In this document: in pieces, positions 1 to 12,351 of the stretch
Position numbering within the stretch: position 1 is the stretch's first letter
Layout of the letters: every line of letters begins with the position of its first letter
NCBI GenBank assembly: GCA_963682025.1
Contig: OY821519.1
Span: 66,396,783-66,460,782 of the forward strand
Length of the DNA: 64,000 nucleotides
From: Cordilura impudica
Lineage: Eukaryota > Arthropoda > Insecta > Diptera > Scathophagidae
Direction of reading: 5' to 3'
Made by a program: the position numbers and the translations under genes
Notes under the pieces: model-generated
Database searches by the model: none
What the model was told of the DNA's origin: nothing
Seen by the model: only the letters and a program-made list of their open reading frames with translations

Positions 1-494
1 AGTGTTTTTGGAATCGTATAAATCTCATATTCGATTTCAGTGATTTTTGGTCATGCCATATGATAATCATGACTTTTCCATTGAGCAGTCAGTTGGCTGT
101 CTTAAAGTCATCATACCGTCAGTATTATTCTAAGATAAGTTTTCTACTCGGCTGCATTTTTGTAACCTACAGTAATAATAAAATCACATATATAAAGGAC
201 ACCCTAATGCATATCTACTAAAAATGACTATACAAATATATTTTTGTATATTAGAGGTATAACTTTTGAACAATTTTTTGAAAATATCAAAACCGTTTTA
301 TTTTCCGGTTACGTTTATGTTTGGTTACGTTTATTTGTGTAAACATCTATACGCAGAGGGGGGGGGGGGAGGGGTTGGTAAATTTCCATTTCACAATACG
401 ATCACAAAACAGCATAACGTGTCAGCAGTAAGACAAAATCGGTGTGACTTATGATTGTATTGGTGAAAAAATTATGATATGTATTAACCTGTTT
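1..494. other. Unassigned AT-rich DNA
   Basis: No coding signal, repeat family member or RNA gene is recognisable. A run of about ten G near 358-369 is the only compositional oddity. Confidence 0.6.
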
Positions 495-670
495 GAAAGT
501 GAAAAATGAAAAATTAAAAATAAAAAATAAAAAATAAAAAAAGAAAAATGAGAAATGAAAAATGAAAAATGGAAAATGAAAAAAAAAAATGAAAAATGAA
601 AAATGGAAAATGAAAAAAAAAATTAAAAATAAAAAATGAAAAATAAAAATGAAAAATAAAAAAATGAAAA
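495..670. repeat. A-rich low-complexity tract (GAAAAAT-like units)
   Basis: Degenerate tandem units of the form GAAAAAT/GGAAAAT repeat for about 175 bp. The complementary strand gives a long Phe/Ile-rich frame (down to about 402) that is purely a product of this composition and is not a gene. Confidence 0.85.
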
Positions 671-1219
671 AATATTTAATTACTAGATGTTTACACTTCT
701 CCCCTGTGATCGGATCACATGATTTTTTTTTAGTAGGCAACATAGTCTTTAATGTTAAAACTAAACTAAACTAAACATATTCACATATGTTTATTGTCTG
801 CTAACTTTTCCAAAAGAATAAATATTATTACAACTATATAAAATATTATTATTAAATAAATATTTTTTAATTTAATATTAATATTGATGCTGGTGTACCA
901 GAAAGCTATGTCTTAGGGCCTTTGCTGTACCTTTTATCTTCTGCTGATATCATGAGAGTCCGTATTTGCAACTATTATTGCTGAGATGTTTCAATCTCAA
1001 TCAATCTTTTTAATTTATAAAATGCCTTTGATAACCTTCTCCAATACTTTGTTAAATAGGAAATTAAAATTAAATATGCCATCACAAGCTATATTTTTTT
1101 TTTTCTAGAAAAACTAGTTCTTATCACCTACCCAGAACAAGTTTAGATTTTAACGGTATTGATATACTCTGCTCTGGCCTTGTTAAATATTGAAGAATGT
1201 TTCCCCAGAAATTGGCCCG
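671..1219. other. Unassigned AT-rich DNA
   Basis: No family or coding signal recognised. The boundary with the INE-1-like fragment downstream is not sharp. Confidence 0.5.
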
Positions 1220-1861
1220 CCAAATTTGAGTGGCATTGATATTAATTTTTTTGGCAGCAGGTATGAAAAAGCTTATATCGGGTGCTATATTTATATGGGG
1301 ACGACGTCGAAAAATGGACCAACCCTGACCATTTTTGGTTAAGTCAATAATATTTTGAAAAAACATATACAAACCAAATTTAAGAAAAATCTGTGCAATA
1401 TTTTTGTTTTTTTCAAGAACGGGAAGCAGCTCCATATTGGGCCTATGACTAAGAATTGTCATATAGGGATTATTTTTTTTGGACTGCTGATTAAGGGATA
1501 TAATATCTACATACAAACCCAATTTGACTGAGATTTATATGATAATTTGGATCTTATGGCAATTTATGTCGATCTGAACATGGACCGAATTTCACTAATT
1601 TCAACAACGTTCATCCCATGGCCGAGAAAAGCTTATATGCCAAATCTTATCAAAATATATTGATATTTGCGACTTGTAGTTTGATTAAAAGCTTACATGG
1701 ACACACAAACGTACAGACGGACGGACATCGCTAAATCGACTCAGAAAGTTATTTTGAGTCGATTGGTATAATAAAAGATGGGGTAGGTCAAATATTTTTG
1801 TTCGTTACAAATAGCAGGACAAAGTCATTATACCCAAACCACATAGTGGTATAGGGTATAA
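1220..1861 (+). mobile_element. INE-1/DINE-1-like (Helentron-associated) element, 5'-truncated
   Basis: This is a diverged copy of the most abundant repeat of the window. It begins at the internal 'caaatttgagtggcattg' box and runs through the 'gatcgggaagcagctc'-type segment and a short GGAC tract. It ends with the CCACATAGTGG...GGGTATA hairpin. The 5' palindrome seen in complete copies is absent. It is non-coding; open frames across it are chance. The family call comes from structural likeness to Drosophila INE-1/DINE-1 recalled from knowledge, not from a search. Confidence 0.75.
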
Positions 1862-2828
1862 AACTTCAAGAAGTTTGCCGCGAATTCCTTTAGAATTCCT
1901 TATTATTATCTTTAAATTACTGATCATGGCAAAAAATGAAAACCTAAGTCTGTTATAACATTTGATTGATCCCTTCTTAGGATTAATTATATAGAGTATT
2001 ATTTCACGATTATCATCAATTTTACGGCAAACTGATTTGACATCAATGCATTGTAAACCAATATTAATTAATTACAACTTTAACTTGTTTGGATCGGTTT
2101 TATCTAAACTTGATAATACCACTTTATATGGTCAGCTGATCTTTGGTGTCTGTGAGAAATATTCCATTTGCTTGTTTGATCAACATGACTTTCACAGAAC
2201 AATTGATGTGCAATTGAAGTTTTTCTAATCGAATATTTAGAAATATGGCTACTTTTACATAATTTATGTATATTTTCCGTATTTGATATGTCTAGCCAAT
2301 TACTTGTTATAATATTATGTTAACATTTCGAAATTTTCGGGTTGAAATGTTTGTAATAATAGAATAGTTAGTTGTGGTTGCCAATATTTACGATTTAAAC
2401 ATATTATTCTTTGTTTTATAGGCTTACCTCGTTAAAATTAGTTTAGAAATTTTTATAAAAACTCTGATTATTAGACGGAATGAATTTTGTTGTAGCAGAT
2501 GCCTTTAATTGAAATGAGTTGCACTTATACGATAGTTTGTGGAGGATATCTGTTGTACTCTTAAATAGAAAAAATCACAATTAAAATTCTTGTTACTTTA
2601 ACAAATTTCTATAGTCATAACCGAATTTTAACCATTCTTTTTTTTTTGTAGTCGCCGTTGAAAACGCCATGATTTGACTTCTATGAAAAAGACTTAGCTC
2701 CATCGAGGAATTTCAAAAATCATATTATTTGAAATAGCTCATATATAAGAAAAAGTTGGATAAATTGTATTGAGTCTGAAGGAGACAAGCCACCCTCGTA
2801 TATATTTTAGTAGGGTGATAGTATTTTT
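1862..2828. other. Unassigned AT-rich DNA
   Basis: About 970 bp between two INE-1-like copies. No coding, RNA or repeat feature recognised. Confidence 0.5.
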
Positions 2829-3626
2829 TATACCCTATACCACTATGTGGTTTGGGTATAATGACTTTGTGCTGCAGTTTGTAACAACCAAAAATATTTG
2901 ACCTACACCCATCTTTAATTATACCGATCGAATCAGAATCACTATCTGATTCGATTTAACGATGTCCGTCCGTCCGTCCGTCCGTCTGTGTGTCCATGTA
3001 AAGCTTTAATCAAACTGCAGGTCGCAAATATGAACATATATTGATGAAATTTGATATTTAATCTTTTATCGGTCATGGGATGGATGCTGTTGAAATTGGT
3101 GAGAATCGGTCCATCTTCAGACCTAGCCCCCATACAAATGACCCCTATGAAATCAACATATATTGCCATAAGATCCAAATTATCATACAAATCTTAGTAA
3201 AATTCGGTTTGTATGTATATATTACATCCATTAATCAATAGTCCAAAAATGATCCCTATTGGGCGACTCTTAGTCATAGGCCCCATATAGAGCTGCTTCC
3301 CGATATTCACTTAAATCTTTTAAAAAACAAAAATATTGCACTGATTCTTCGCAAATTTTGTTTGTATATATTTTTGAAAAATACAAGAGACTTTACCAAA
3401 CATGGTCAGAATCGGTCCATTTTTGGGCCTAGTCCCCATATAGATATAGCATCCGATATGAACTTTTTTATATCTGCAGCCGAAAAAATTAACAAAAATC
3501 CCACTCAAATTTGGTTTATGCTTATTTTCTATATCCAGTTAGTTGGGCCTGAGAGATAGGGTGTCTAAACGCATGGTATAGGGTATCGTATAGTCGGTCT
3601 AGACCGACTATAATTTTCTTACTTGT
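2829..3626 (-). mobile_element. INE-1/DINE-1-like element, full length
   Basis: A complete 798-bp copy in reverse orientation. As read on the plus strand it starts TATACCCTATACCACTATG, then carries the GTTTGTAAC box, the GAATCAGAATC hairpin, a CCGT tract at about 2965-2985 and the conserved body. It ends with the palindrome TCGGTCTAGACCGA (about 3594-3607) and TTTTCTTACTTG. Subterminal inverted repeats (ATACCCTATACCA near both ends), a proto-microsatellite and T-runs on both sides match what is known of Helentron-associated INE elements. No coding capacity. Confidence 0.8.
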
Positions 3627-5318
3627 TTTTTATTTCATATTAAGGCGCACTGATCGGAATATTGCCGAGAAATTCAGTGGTCAATATTTGAGCTGTATAC
3701 GAAATGGGATTATAAAGTAAAAATGGTTTTTATTAGTTTTCACAAACACTTTGATATTAATGACTGCGTTTCAATTAAAGTGATTCATAAATCGATATTT
3801 ATCGTAAATTGTCTTCCTAATAGAAGAATAAAATCTAAAATCATTGTAAGAACAGCCAATTGCCCAGGACCTAATGGGAGCAACCCCTGATTAAGAAATT
3901 CGAGGTCAAATTTTCATATGATACCAGTAATGCGTTTCTGTTTTTCTCGAAACGAAAAATTTTTCAAATAAAACATATATAAAAAATTCCATTGTTTCTC
4001 GAATTGTGAATAAAATGTGTTTCTGTATAGCAATTTGAAAAAATGTAAACATAAAAAATAACATGAAACATGAAACATAAACAAATAAAAAAGAATTCAT
4101 AAAAATATGTATATAAAGTGCAAAAATAATAAATAAAACATTTAATATTATAATTGTATTTAACGATGCTATTATTCGACCTTTCAAATTGAAAAAAAGA
4201 ATTAAATATTTGAGCTCGAGTTCTGATTTTGGTAAAAGTTATTTACTAAAATCCAATATTTCGATATTCTTTGAATATCATCTTCAGGGATTGTTCTAAA
4301 TCATTAACAACAAACTTAAATCTATTGTTCCACCTTAGTCGTATAATATTGCACTGTGCAATAAAGCCAGTTACGACATCTCTTGTTTCTGGTGAAAAAA
4401 CAGAAATGGAGTTATATGTACTAAGACTGCACATAATGAAGTAAATAAGAAGAAAGATTCGAAATTGGATTTTAGTAATTTTGTGAATAACGAAATTTTT
4501 TGTTAAATTAGCACTATAATAACGTGTAAGGTATACAGCATAAAAAATGCACTAAAACAGTAGCTTTTTCTGACTTTTTAACAGCTTTTCTTAATTTTCA
4601 AAACTCAAAAACCTGCACCTGTTACATACTAGTCGAAGTTTCCATCAGAACCCACACTTTCGATATTTTTACTTTAAGAAAAAAAATTTTTTTTGTAGGG
4701 GAGGTGTAAGAAGGAGGGAAGATATGGGAAAAGGGTGATATGGACATATATAGAAATATAGATAAAAATTATGGTAACCGATCATACATTTGACCACTGT
4801 AGGGCCCGTATTTTTACAGTTATAAATAATTCTTTATCAAGTTCCTTTATTTCGACCAATTTAGATTTTATTTTTGTATGGGAGCTCCTATCACCGTTAG
4901 AGATAAGGGGTACGTCTATTCAGGAAAAGTATTTGTCATAACAACAAAGTAAGGGTCGGTCAGATATGGTACCTCTCTAATTGCTACCCATGAGCGGAGG
5001 GGGGTTAATTAAAAATATTCATCTGTTTGTAGGGGAGCACATAGAAGGAGTAAAGATAAGGGGGTTACTGTACTGGAAAAAAATTTTGGGCGTACAAAAT
5101 TAAGAGAGGTCGGTCATACATTTAACCTCTCTAGAAGTCACCCAGAGCTAGTTACAGAATTACCGCTTTTTTCACACATTTTCGCCAACTTTGGTGTAAA
5201 AGCGGCAAACGATTTCGCTGGATTTAAATAAAATTACTATTGATTCTTTAAGATGGAATATTTTTCTTTAAAAATCATTGCTGCCCAAAATTTTTTGAAA
5301 ACTTGCTATAGCCTAACA
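3627..5318. other. Unassigned AT-rich DNA with degenerate GTAGGGGAG-type repeats
   Basis: No coding region recognised. Between about 4690 and 5130 a loosely repeated motif (a T-run, GTAGGGGAG or GTATGGGAG, then AAGATAAGGGG) recurs about three times at roughly 150-190 bp spacing. This suggests an old degenerate tandem repeat or repeat-element interior. Confidence 0.45.
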
Positions 5319-6068
5319 CTGTTGTTTTCTGGAATAACCGCGTGTGTCCATTTTTGTTAATTTTGAGTTAACGATGCCAAATATATAAATTTTTATCGCT
5401 CTTTACATGTGTTAAATTAAAAAAAAAAAAAAAAATATTGAACATTTCTAAGTTTTTTCTTTAAATAACGACGTAACTTAAATGTTTATTTAATTAGTTT
5501 GCAGCGCTAGCGACGTTTGTCAACCTTCGTTTGATCGCTGACAAATTATTTTTTTCAGAAAACGACACATAGCGACATACGTTGTTATTAATGAAAAAAA
5601 TTCAAAATAATTTTGGATTATTTTTCAGTTTATAAAAACTTGTGCGTTTATTTTTGTTATTTTTTGTCACTATTATGCTTGATACGTTGTTATATTCTCA
5701 TCCTAAGTCTCGTTAACTTTGTTGATGAACAAAAATATCAATTTTTCAAGCAACAACAACTTATGTCTACATGGGTGGTTGCATTGGTAGTATTCTTTTT
5801 CAAAGAAAACCGCATTTGTCGACATAAGTTGTTTTATCTGCACACACTTTAAGTGTTATTTACATATTGTTTTTTCGTCCTTCTCTAAGATCTATTCCTC
5901 TGAAGATTTTTGACTCAAAATTTTATATAAAGTATTTATTGCCGATATCTATAGGACTGTAGAAACTCTAAAACTTTATATCTAGCCCATAATTTCAAAT
6001 ATAATGGTTTTTGGCTCCCCTGAACATTTTGATTTTATGACATACGCGGTTATTCTAGAAAACCACAG
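5319..6068. mobile_element. 750-bp non-autonomous TIR element, copy 1
   Basis: The ends are inverted repeats: CTGTTGTTTTCTGGAATAACC on the left mirrors GGTTATTCTAGAAAACCACAG on the right. A second copy lies at 45410-46156 with the same ends and interior. Flanks here are AACA and AATA, compatible with a degraded 4-bp target duplication (copy 2 shows AACT exactly). There is no transposase. A short frame at 5613-5852 is not supported because copy 2 reads differently there. Confidence 0.75.
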
Positions 6069-6552
6069 AATATACATAATAAACAACCCTAAATAAATTA
6101 AAGTATCAAAATTTTACCTTTTTTTTTTTAATTATTTCTGCCATTTTTTTTTTTCAAGTAACAAACAGAGAAATAACAAACTCACACCGATTTTAATTGT
6201 AAGTATTTTTAAAAGTTAATATTAAAAACGTTCTGAACATTTTCCGTCTAGAAAAACTTTTTCTCACATTTTTCCAGTATTGTGCAAAGCTTTTCTCACG
6301 GTCGATTAAGAAAAGCTATGTTTTGTACCAATTCTTATCGTTTTGTTTCATGTGAAAAATTTTTCGATTCGAGAAAAATATAGTTACCGAATTATTTTTC
6401 ACGTTGTTTATTATTATTATGCCTAATACGCGCTTATTCAGAATCTATAATTTTGCTTTTTTCAAAAATGTTTTTAAAGTTTAAAAAAAAATATCAATGA
6501 TTGCCCTTTAAGGTCTTATTGAGAATCTACATGGGATTGGAAATGGTAAATA
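6069..6552. other. Unassigned AT-rich DNA
   Basis: Spacer between the 750-bp TIR element and the palindromic composite. Nothing recognisable. Confidence 0.5.
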
Positions 6553-7394
6553 ATGTAGGTTAGGTTGGCACTTAATAAAAAAAGTGTTCAAACTGTCGGG
6601 GTCTCACCCCCTAGAAATATGCAAATAGCAAAAAAACTGAGAAATATAAAGTTTTGGACCAACCAAAAAAACGTTTAGTCGTGGCGCAAAGCGATTGAAA
6701 ATTTCAAGTGTGTTTATATGGGGAAAATATGACTTTTTTTTCAGATTTTACGAAAATTTCGTTCTTTAATTTAATTTTTCCGTCAATCTGTTATATAATT
6801 CAGGATCAGTATTACCTTATCCCTTCAAAAGGCTATAAAACTTCAAACGCGAATAAAACCTCGCCAAGAAATAGTAAATGCCCCAGACCACTTTTGTGTC
6901 AAAAAAAACTAGGTCATGAAATTTGATGGCATTTTTTTCAACTTTGAGAAATTGATTAAAGCCATCATTCTTTTTTGGTCTCTATACTTATAAGTACTCA
7001 GATGTGAAGTATTGTTTTATTACCACGTTGTTAACCTATTGCGCATTGAGGCCGAAAATTGGAAATTTTTTTGATAAAATTTTTAAAACTCCTTTTTCAA
7101 GTTTGAAAAAATTTTCTTGAACAAAATTTAAAAAAATGAATCTATGACCTTAAGATTTTATTAAATACATGTTGCAGATTAAATGTGTGTATTTTGAAGT
7201 AAATCCCTCTGCCAGAATTTTTTTGCCAAGGATTTTATTTTTGCGGATTTCGAGAAAAATTGGATTTGTGTGAAATATTCTGTATATGTACTCTTTCTAA
7301 ATACTTTGTATCAAAAATTCATCACTTTTCTACTTTTAAATATTATATTTTATCTTAGTAGCCTAGGGTTTCGGAAAAAAATAATATAACTTCA

Positions 7395-8382
7395 TTAACC
7401 CTTTTGGAATTGGGGTCACATATCACCCCAAACTAATAAAAGACAATTTATTCAAAAATTCAAATATTTTGTAAGTGCTGTCCAATTTTTAGATACGACA
7501 CTTAAAATATAATAACCAAATATGTAGAAGTTTCGTTCCAAAAATTTGGGGTAAATCCGAGAAATTATTTGCCAAGGCCAGCTTTGGATTTTAAGATATT
7601 TTAAAATAAAAATGACCTAAAACGAGTTTTTCTATTAAACTCGTTGAAAGCACTATTTAGAATTTAAGAAAAATAATTCGGTTAATTTTTATTTATTTAA
7701 CCCTTCAGTGCCCCTGAGATCAAAATTATCCATTGTGATATATCTCTGGTGTAATTATCTGCTTATTGCTCGCGAATATAAATTAAAACAACTTTTAATC
7801 AATTTTGTTATAAAATTACTTTATTTAATAAAGTAATATTTGAACTTCTTGCTGTCTCACCCACCAATTTGGTGGATATTGATAAAAAACGCAAAAAAAA
7901 AAAATCAGGTCAATCGGTGAAGATGCCATTACTTATAATGGTTGACGTTTTTTGATTTTTTATAATGTTGTTATGTTGTTTTAATTTATATTCGCGAGCA
8001 ATAAGCAGATAATTGCACCAGAGATATATCGCAATGGATAATTTTGAACTCAGGAGTACTGAAGGGTTAAATAAATAAAAACTAACCGAATTATTTTTCT
8101 TAAATTCTAAATAGTGGTATCAACGAGTTTAATAGAAAAACTCGTTTTAGGTCATTTTTATTTTAAAATATCTTAAAATCCAAACCTGGCCTTGGCAAAT
8201 AATGGGTAAACGTTCTCGGTTTTATCCCAAATTTTTGAAACGAAACTTCTAAACATTTGGTTATTATATTTTAAGTGTCGTATCTAAAAATTGGACAGCA
8301 CTTACAAAATATTTGAATTTTTTGAATAAATTATCTTTTATTAGTTTGGGGTCATATGTGACCCCAATTCCAAAAGGGTTAA
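7395..8382. repeat. TTAA layer 3 of composite copy 1
   Basis: Opens TTAACCCTTTTGGAATTGGG and closes CCAATTCCAAAAGGGTTAA. Just inside is a GGGGTCA...TGACCCC palindrome. Outside flanks are mirror images (tgaCTCCA/TGGAGtca, with small differences). Confidence 0.6.
7697..8070. repeat. TTAA layer 5 (innermost, 374 bp) of composite copy 1
   Basis: TTAACCCTTCAGTGCCCCTGA mirrored to TACTGAAGGGTTAA. It is a compact inverted-repeat unit with a loop of about 185 bp, flanked on both sides by ATTTATTTAA/TTAAATAAAT. It looks like a piggyBac-type MITE (TTAA target, CCC end). The loop holds CACCCACCAATTTGGTGG, a short palindrome. Confidence 0.6.
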
Positions 8383-9139
8383 TGGAGTCATATTATTTTT
8401 TTTCCGAAACCCTAGGCTATTAAGATAAAACCTTATATTTAAAAGTAGATGAATTTTTGATACAAAGTGTTTAGAAATGGTACATTTACAGAATATTTCA
8501 CAAAAATCCAATTTTTCTCGAAATCCGCAAAAATAAAATACTTGTCAAAAAAATTCTGGCGGAGGGATTTACTTAAAAATACACACAGTTAATGCCCAAC
8601 ATATATTTAATTAAACCTTAAAGTGATAGTTTCATTTTTTTAAATTTTGTTTAAGAAAATTTTTTCAAACTTGAAAAAGGAGTTGTAAAAATTTTATCAA
8701 AAAAATTTACAATTTACGGTCTCAATGCGCAATAGGTTAACAACGTGGTAATAAAACAATACTTCATATCTGAGTAGCTGAAAAAAATGCCATCAAATTT
8801 CATGACCTAGCTTTTTTTTTGGCACATAAGTGGTCTGGGGCATATGCTATTTCTTGGCGAGATTTCATACGATTTTGAAGTTTTATAGCCCTTTAAAAGA
8901 ATAATTTAATATTTGTCCCGAATTATGTAACAGCTTGTCGGAAAAATTATATTATAGAACGAAATTTTCGTAAAATCTGAAAAAAAAGTCATATTTTCCC
9001 CACGACTAAACGATTTTTGATTGGCCCAAAACTTTGTATTTCTTAGTTTTTTTGCTATTCGCATATTTCTAGGGGGTGAGACCGACAGTTTGAACACTGT
9101 TTTCCCCTCCATATAACGAAGGGCCACCCTAATGTAGGT

Positions 9140-9618
9140 GCATCTCCAATAATTTGGCGCGGAGGTCGTTTTTATTTAAGCTGATTTCCTAAAATATATG
9201 ATTTTTGTTACTCATTTAATATTTTAGATATATTTTTCCCATTTCAGTGTGGAAAATTTTCAAGGTCATTGTGTGGGGGGTGAAAAATTTCAAGTCAGTG
9301 TGTAAGAACTAGGTCAGTATAATGAAGGTTTTATAGCGTTTGGCATTCTTAGGCAGTCTTTCGATAAAATATGTCCATCTTGAGATTTGACATGGCCTGA
9401 GAATGTCAAGCCCTTTGGAAGTATTACTACAGTCTAGGACTTTCACCCTGACCTAGAATTTCCCACCCATACCACATGACTCATGTATTTAATTCTGTAA
9501 GTTAAGGGAAAATTTAAATACTATAAATTGATCCTGTACAATTTTAGGGGATTTTGATTTTATAAATATAAGATATCAAAATAATGGATATTTTTGAATT
9601 TTTATAAAACTTGTTGAT
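9140..9618. other. Unassigned DNA
   Basis: No coding or repeat-family signal except short internal similarity (GTGTGGGGG/GTGTAAG with AAATTTCAAGTCA) around 9260-9310. Confidence 0.45.
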
Positions 9619-9632
9619 AATATATTACTTGT

Positions 9633-9939
9633 GACTGTATTTCAACAAGTAATACCAGAACATCCCTATTCCGAAATACCGACCCCTTATATCCGCTATA
9701 TAACCCCTCCTCAGAAAATATTATCCTATTAACCAAGTTCTTAAAAAATACGAATTTATATAAAGAAATATAAGCTATATATCAATTGTAAACAAATATT
9801 ATGACATATTACTTATACTTATATAATTTAAGTTAACTCTTAAGTATATTGAGCTGAAGGCCTGCGTAGCTATTGCTCGAACAAATTTATCTTATAATTT
9901 GTAATTATAAGCTAAATAAACAAATAATAATAATAATAA
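9633..9939 (+). mobile_element. 5'-truncated non-LTR retrotransposon 3' end with TAA tail
   Basis: A 307-bp segment ends in (TAA)n (about 9926-9939) and is flanked by a perfect 14-bp direct repeat AATATATTACTTGT (9619-9632 and 9939-9952, sharing an A with the tail). A TAA-repeat tail with a long target duplication is the signature of I-type non-LTR retrotransposition. The segment holds only 3' untranslated sequence. It does not match the TAA-tailed family at 14.5, 44-47 and 52-53 kb except in the tail. Confidence 0.75.
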
Positions 9940-9952
9940 ATATATTACTTGT

Positions 9953-11185
9953 TTTAAAAAAATAATATTTTGCTGCTGCCTTCTGAAATTAACCTTTTGC
10001 TACTATTGAGGTCAATATAGCCTCATCATGGAAGTGAGACATGTATCATAAAAACATTTTTTTTTTTTGAAAATTTTAGAAAATTTGAAGGTGATTTATC
10101 TTTTAGTTGATCCGAACTATTCTTCTTGTACTTGTGCTTATCCGCGGTTACCTTTTAGTGAAGCTAATTTTGGTTATACCCCTAATGTATATGCAGTAAT
10201 TTTCTTGCTTGCGAAAGATTATTGCTAAGATACCTTGGCTCATTCTGATGGCATTGAAGGATGCTGCCGTTTTTGCGACTCTTCTTCGTCTACATCTTAT
10301 TAGCCAGAAGCATTTACTTTATTCATTGTGTTAAACAACAAACAAAAATGTAAAGTGTTTGATGGCAACGAACAAAGTGTAAGAATTTTGTATGAATAAA
10401 AAAGAATGTCTTTTAAAACTTTCTTAACAATTACCAAAAGTTGAAAATATTTGCTAACTTTGTGTACAAAGAATATATTTATTTAGAGAACACGACCTAA
10501 GAAATTATATAGATGATAAGTCACAGTTAAAGGCAAGTCATTTAGGGCAGATCCTCAGATATCAGCCAAATTTTTATATGATTATGGTGAGATGGCGCAA
10601 GGTGATGTACTTTTTTTTGGGATGGGCGAGCTATGGGGTTATGATAATATTCCCGTATTATATTTTTCTATGATATATTCAGCGATATGAAAAATTGTAC
10701 ATCATTTTACCGATAATTACAAAATAATTTTTTATATAAAATTAAAATGCCCAATATATTATTTACGGGAAAAACTAATTTTAGAAGTATGGAAATAAAT
10801 ATAGAAATTTTTTTTAAAATTCTACAAAGTTCTCTAGTATAAATACATCACTGACCTCTTGATTATAGTTAGATTTACAAAACAATACAGTGCTTTTAAA
10901 CAATTCATATGGGAATTTCCATATATATAAATATATTTGCATGTGTGTGTATAAATATTATAATATATTTTATTGCTAAAAATTAACTAGCTGATAAAAG
11001 ACTTTTAGTAGAAAATTTTATGAATTAGTTTAGAAAACAAACTTTGTCTAACTTGAACGTGTGAATTAATATTTATTTTGGATAAATAGTGTTACTATAA
11101 AACAAAATATGTTAAAACACTTAACAAAAAAGTTTAGCTAGAGACATGCACATACAAACCCAGCAAAAAAAAATATATAATAAAT
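9953..11185. other. Unassigned AT-rich DNA
   Basis: About 1.2 kb without recognisable coding, RNA or repeat-family features. Confidence 0.5.
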
Positions 11186-11650
11186 TTATAGCCGGTCTAG
11201 ACCGAAACGATACCCTATACCATGCGTATAGATGACGTGTCTTAAGTCCAACTATTCAAGTAGACAAAATAAGCACAAAACTATTTTGAGTGGCATTGTT
11301 ATTAATGTTTTTCCTTGCGAAATATGAAAAGGTTCATATCGGTTGTTATATTTATAAGGGAACTTTGGTAAAGACACTTATTTTTTTAAAACGTATAAAA
11401 ACCAAATATGAGAAAAAACTGTGCAATATTTTTGTTTTTTTGATATATCTTAGTGAAGATCTGGATGCAGCTTTATATATGGGCTATTTTTGGTCACTGA
11501 TTATTGCGTGTAATGGACACATATGAACCAAATCTGAACGAGATCTATATTATAATTTGAACCTTACGGCAATTTAAGTCGATCTTATAGGGGTCATTTG
11601 TATTGTGGATTAGTTTAAATATTTTCACCAATTTTCACTGCGTTCATTGC
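11186..11650 (+). mobile_element. INE-1/DINE-1-like fragment (5' half)
   Basis: Starts with the degraded 5' palindrome (GCCGGTCTAGACCGA) and ATACCCTATACCATGCG, and runs through the body to about the 'ttcaccaattttcactgcgttcatt' segment. There it passes abruptly into a second copy. The 3' hairpin and GGAC tract are missing. Confidence 0.75.
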
Positions 11651-12351
11651 ATAAACCAAATATGAGTGGGATTTTTATTAATTTTTTTTTGGGCTGCAGA
11701 TATGAAAAAGTTCATATCGGATGCCATATCTATATGGGGACTATGCCCAAAAATAGACCGATACTGACTATGTTTAGTAAAGACTCTTGTATTTTGCAAA
11801 AATTCATACAAACAAAATTTGAGAAGAATCAGTGCAATATTTTTGTTTTTGATAGATTTAAGTGAAGATCGGGAAGCAGCTCTATATGGGGCCTATGACT
11901 AAGAGTTGTCCAATAGGGATCATTTTTGGACTACTCATTAGTGGATGTAATAAACGCATACAAACCCAATTTGAGTAAGATCTATATGACAATTTGGATC
12001 TTATGGCAATTTATGTCGATTTCATAAGAGTCATTTGTATGGGGGCTAAGTCTGAACATGGACCGATTTTCACCAGTTTCAATGCTGTTTATCCTGTGGC
12101 CGCTAGAAGCTTATATACAAAATTTCATCAAAATATATTCATATTTGCGACCTGCAGTTTGATTACAAGGTTTACATGGACACATAGACGGACGGACGGA
12201 CGGACGGACGGACATCGTTATATCGAATCAGTGAGTAATTCTGCTTCGATCGGTATAATTAAAGATGGATCTAGGCCAAATATTTTTGGTAGTTACAAAC
12301 AGCAGCACAAAGTCATTATACCCAAACCACATAGTGGTATAGGGTATAAAA
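11651..12351 (+). mobile_element. INE-1/DINE-1-like fragment lacking its 5' end
   Basis: Begins at the 'aaaccaaatatgagtgggat' box and proceeds to the GGAC tract (about 12190-12215) and the CCACATAGTGGTATAGGGTATA end. The junction with the preceding fragment suggests recombination between two copies or insertion of one into the other. Confidence 0.8.

Larger units (their letters stand above)
7031..8740. repeat. TTAA layer 2 of composite copy 1
   Basis: Opens TTAACCTATTGCGCATTGAG and closes with its reverse complement ending GGTTAA. Flanking bases ACCACGTTG and CAACGTGGT are themselves complementary. The TTAA plus CC start is typical of piggyBac-type ends. Confidence 0.6.
6561..9131. mobile_element. 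Palindromic composite element, copy 1 (hAT-like ends, nested TTAA layers)
   Basis: The left half (6561-7790) and the right half (7975-9131) are near-perfect reverse complements around a centre of about 185 bp. Outer ends are TAGGTTGGCACTT and the complement of TAGGGTGGCCCTT. The 8-bp duplication ATGTAGGT lies at 6553-6560 and 9132-9139. Concentric sub-boundaries occur at TTAACCTATTGCGC (7031, mirrored to 8740), TTAACCCTTTTGG (7395, mirrored to 8382) and TTAACCCTTCAGTGC (7697, mirrored to 8070). A further GCCAAGGCCAGC layer has lost its TTAA in this copy. No convincing protein is encoded; frames such as 6708-6926 and 8906-9127 are the two arms read through. The 8-bp duplication and TAGGK start suggest hAT-type mobilisation. 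Confidence 0.85.

Noticed and set aside
402..743. 113-codon minus-strand frame rich in Phe and Ile
   Set aside because: Arises from the A-rich low-complexity tract; no domain, and composition fully explains it.
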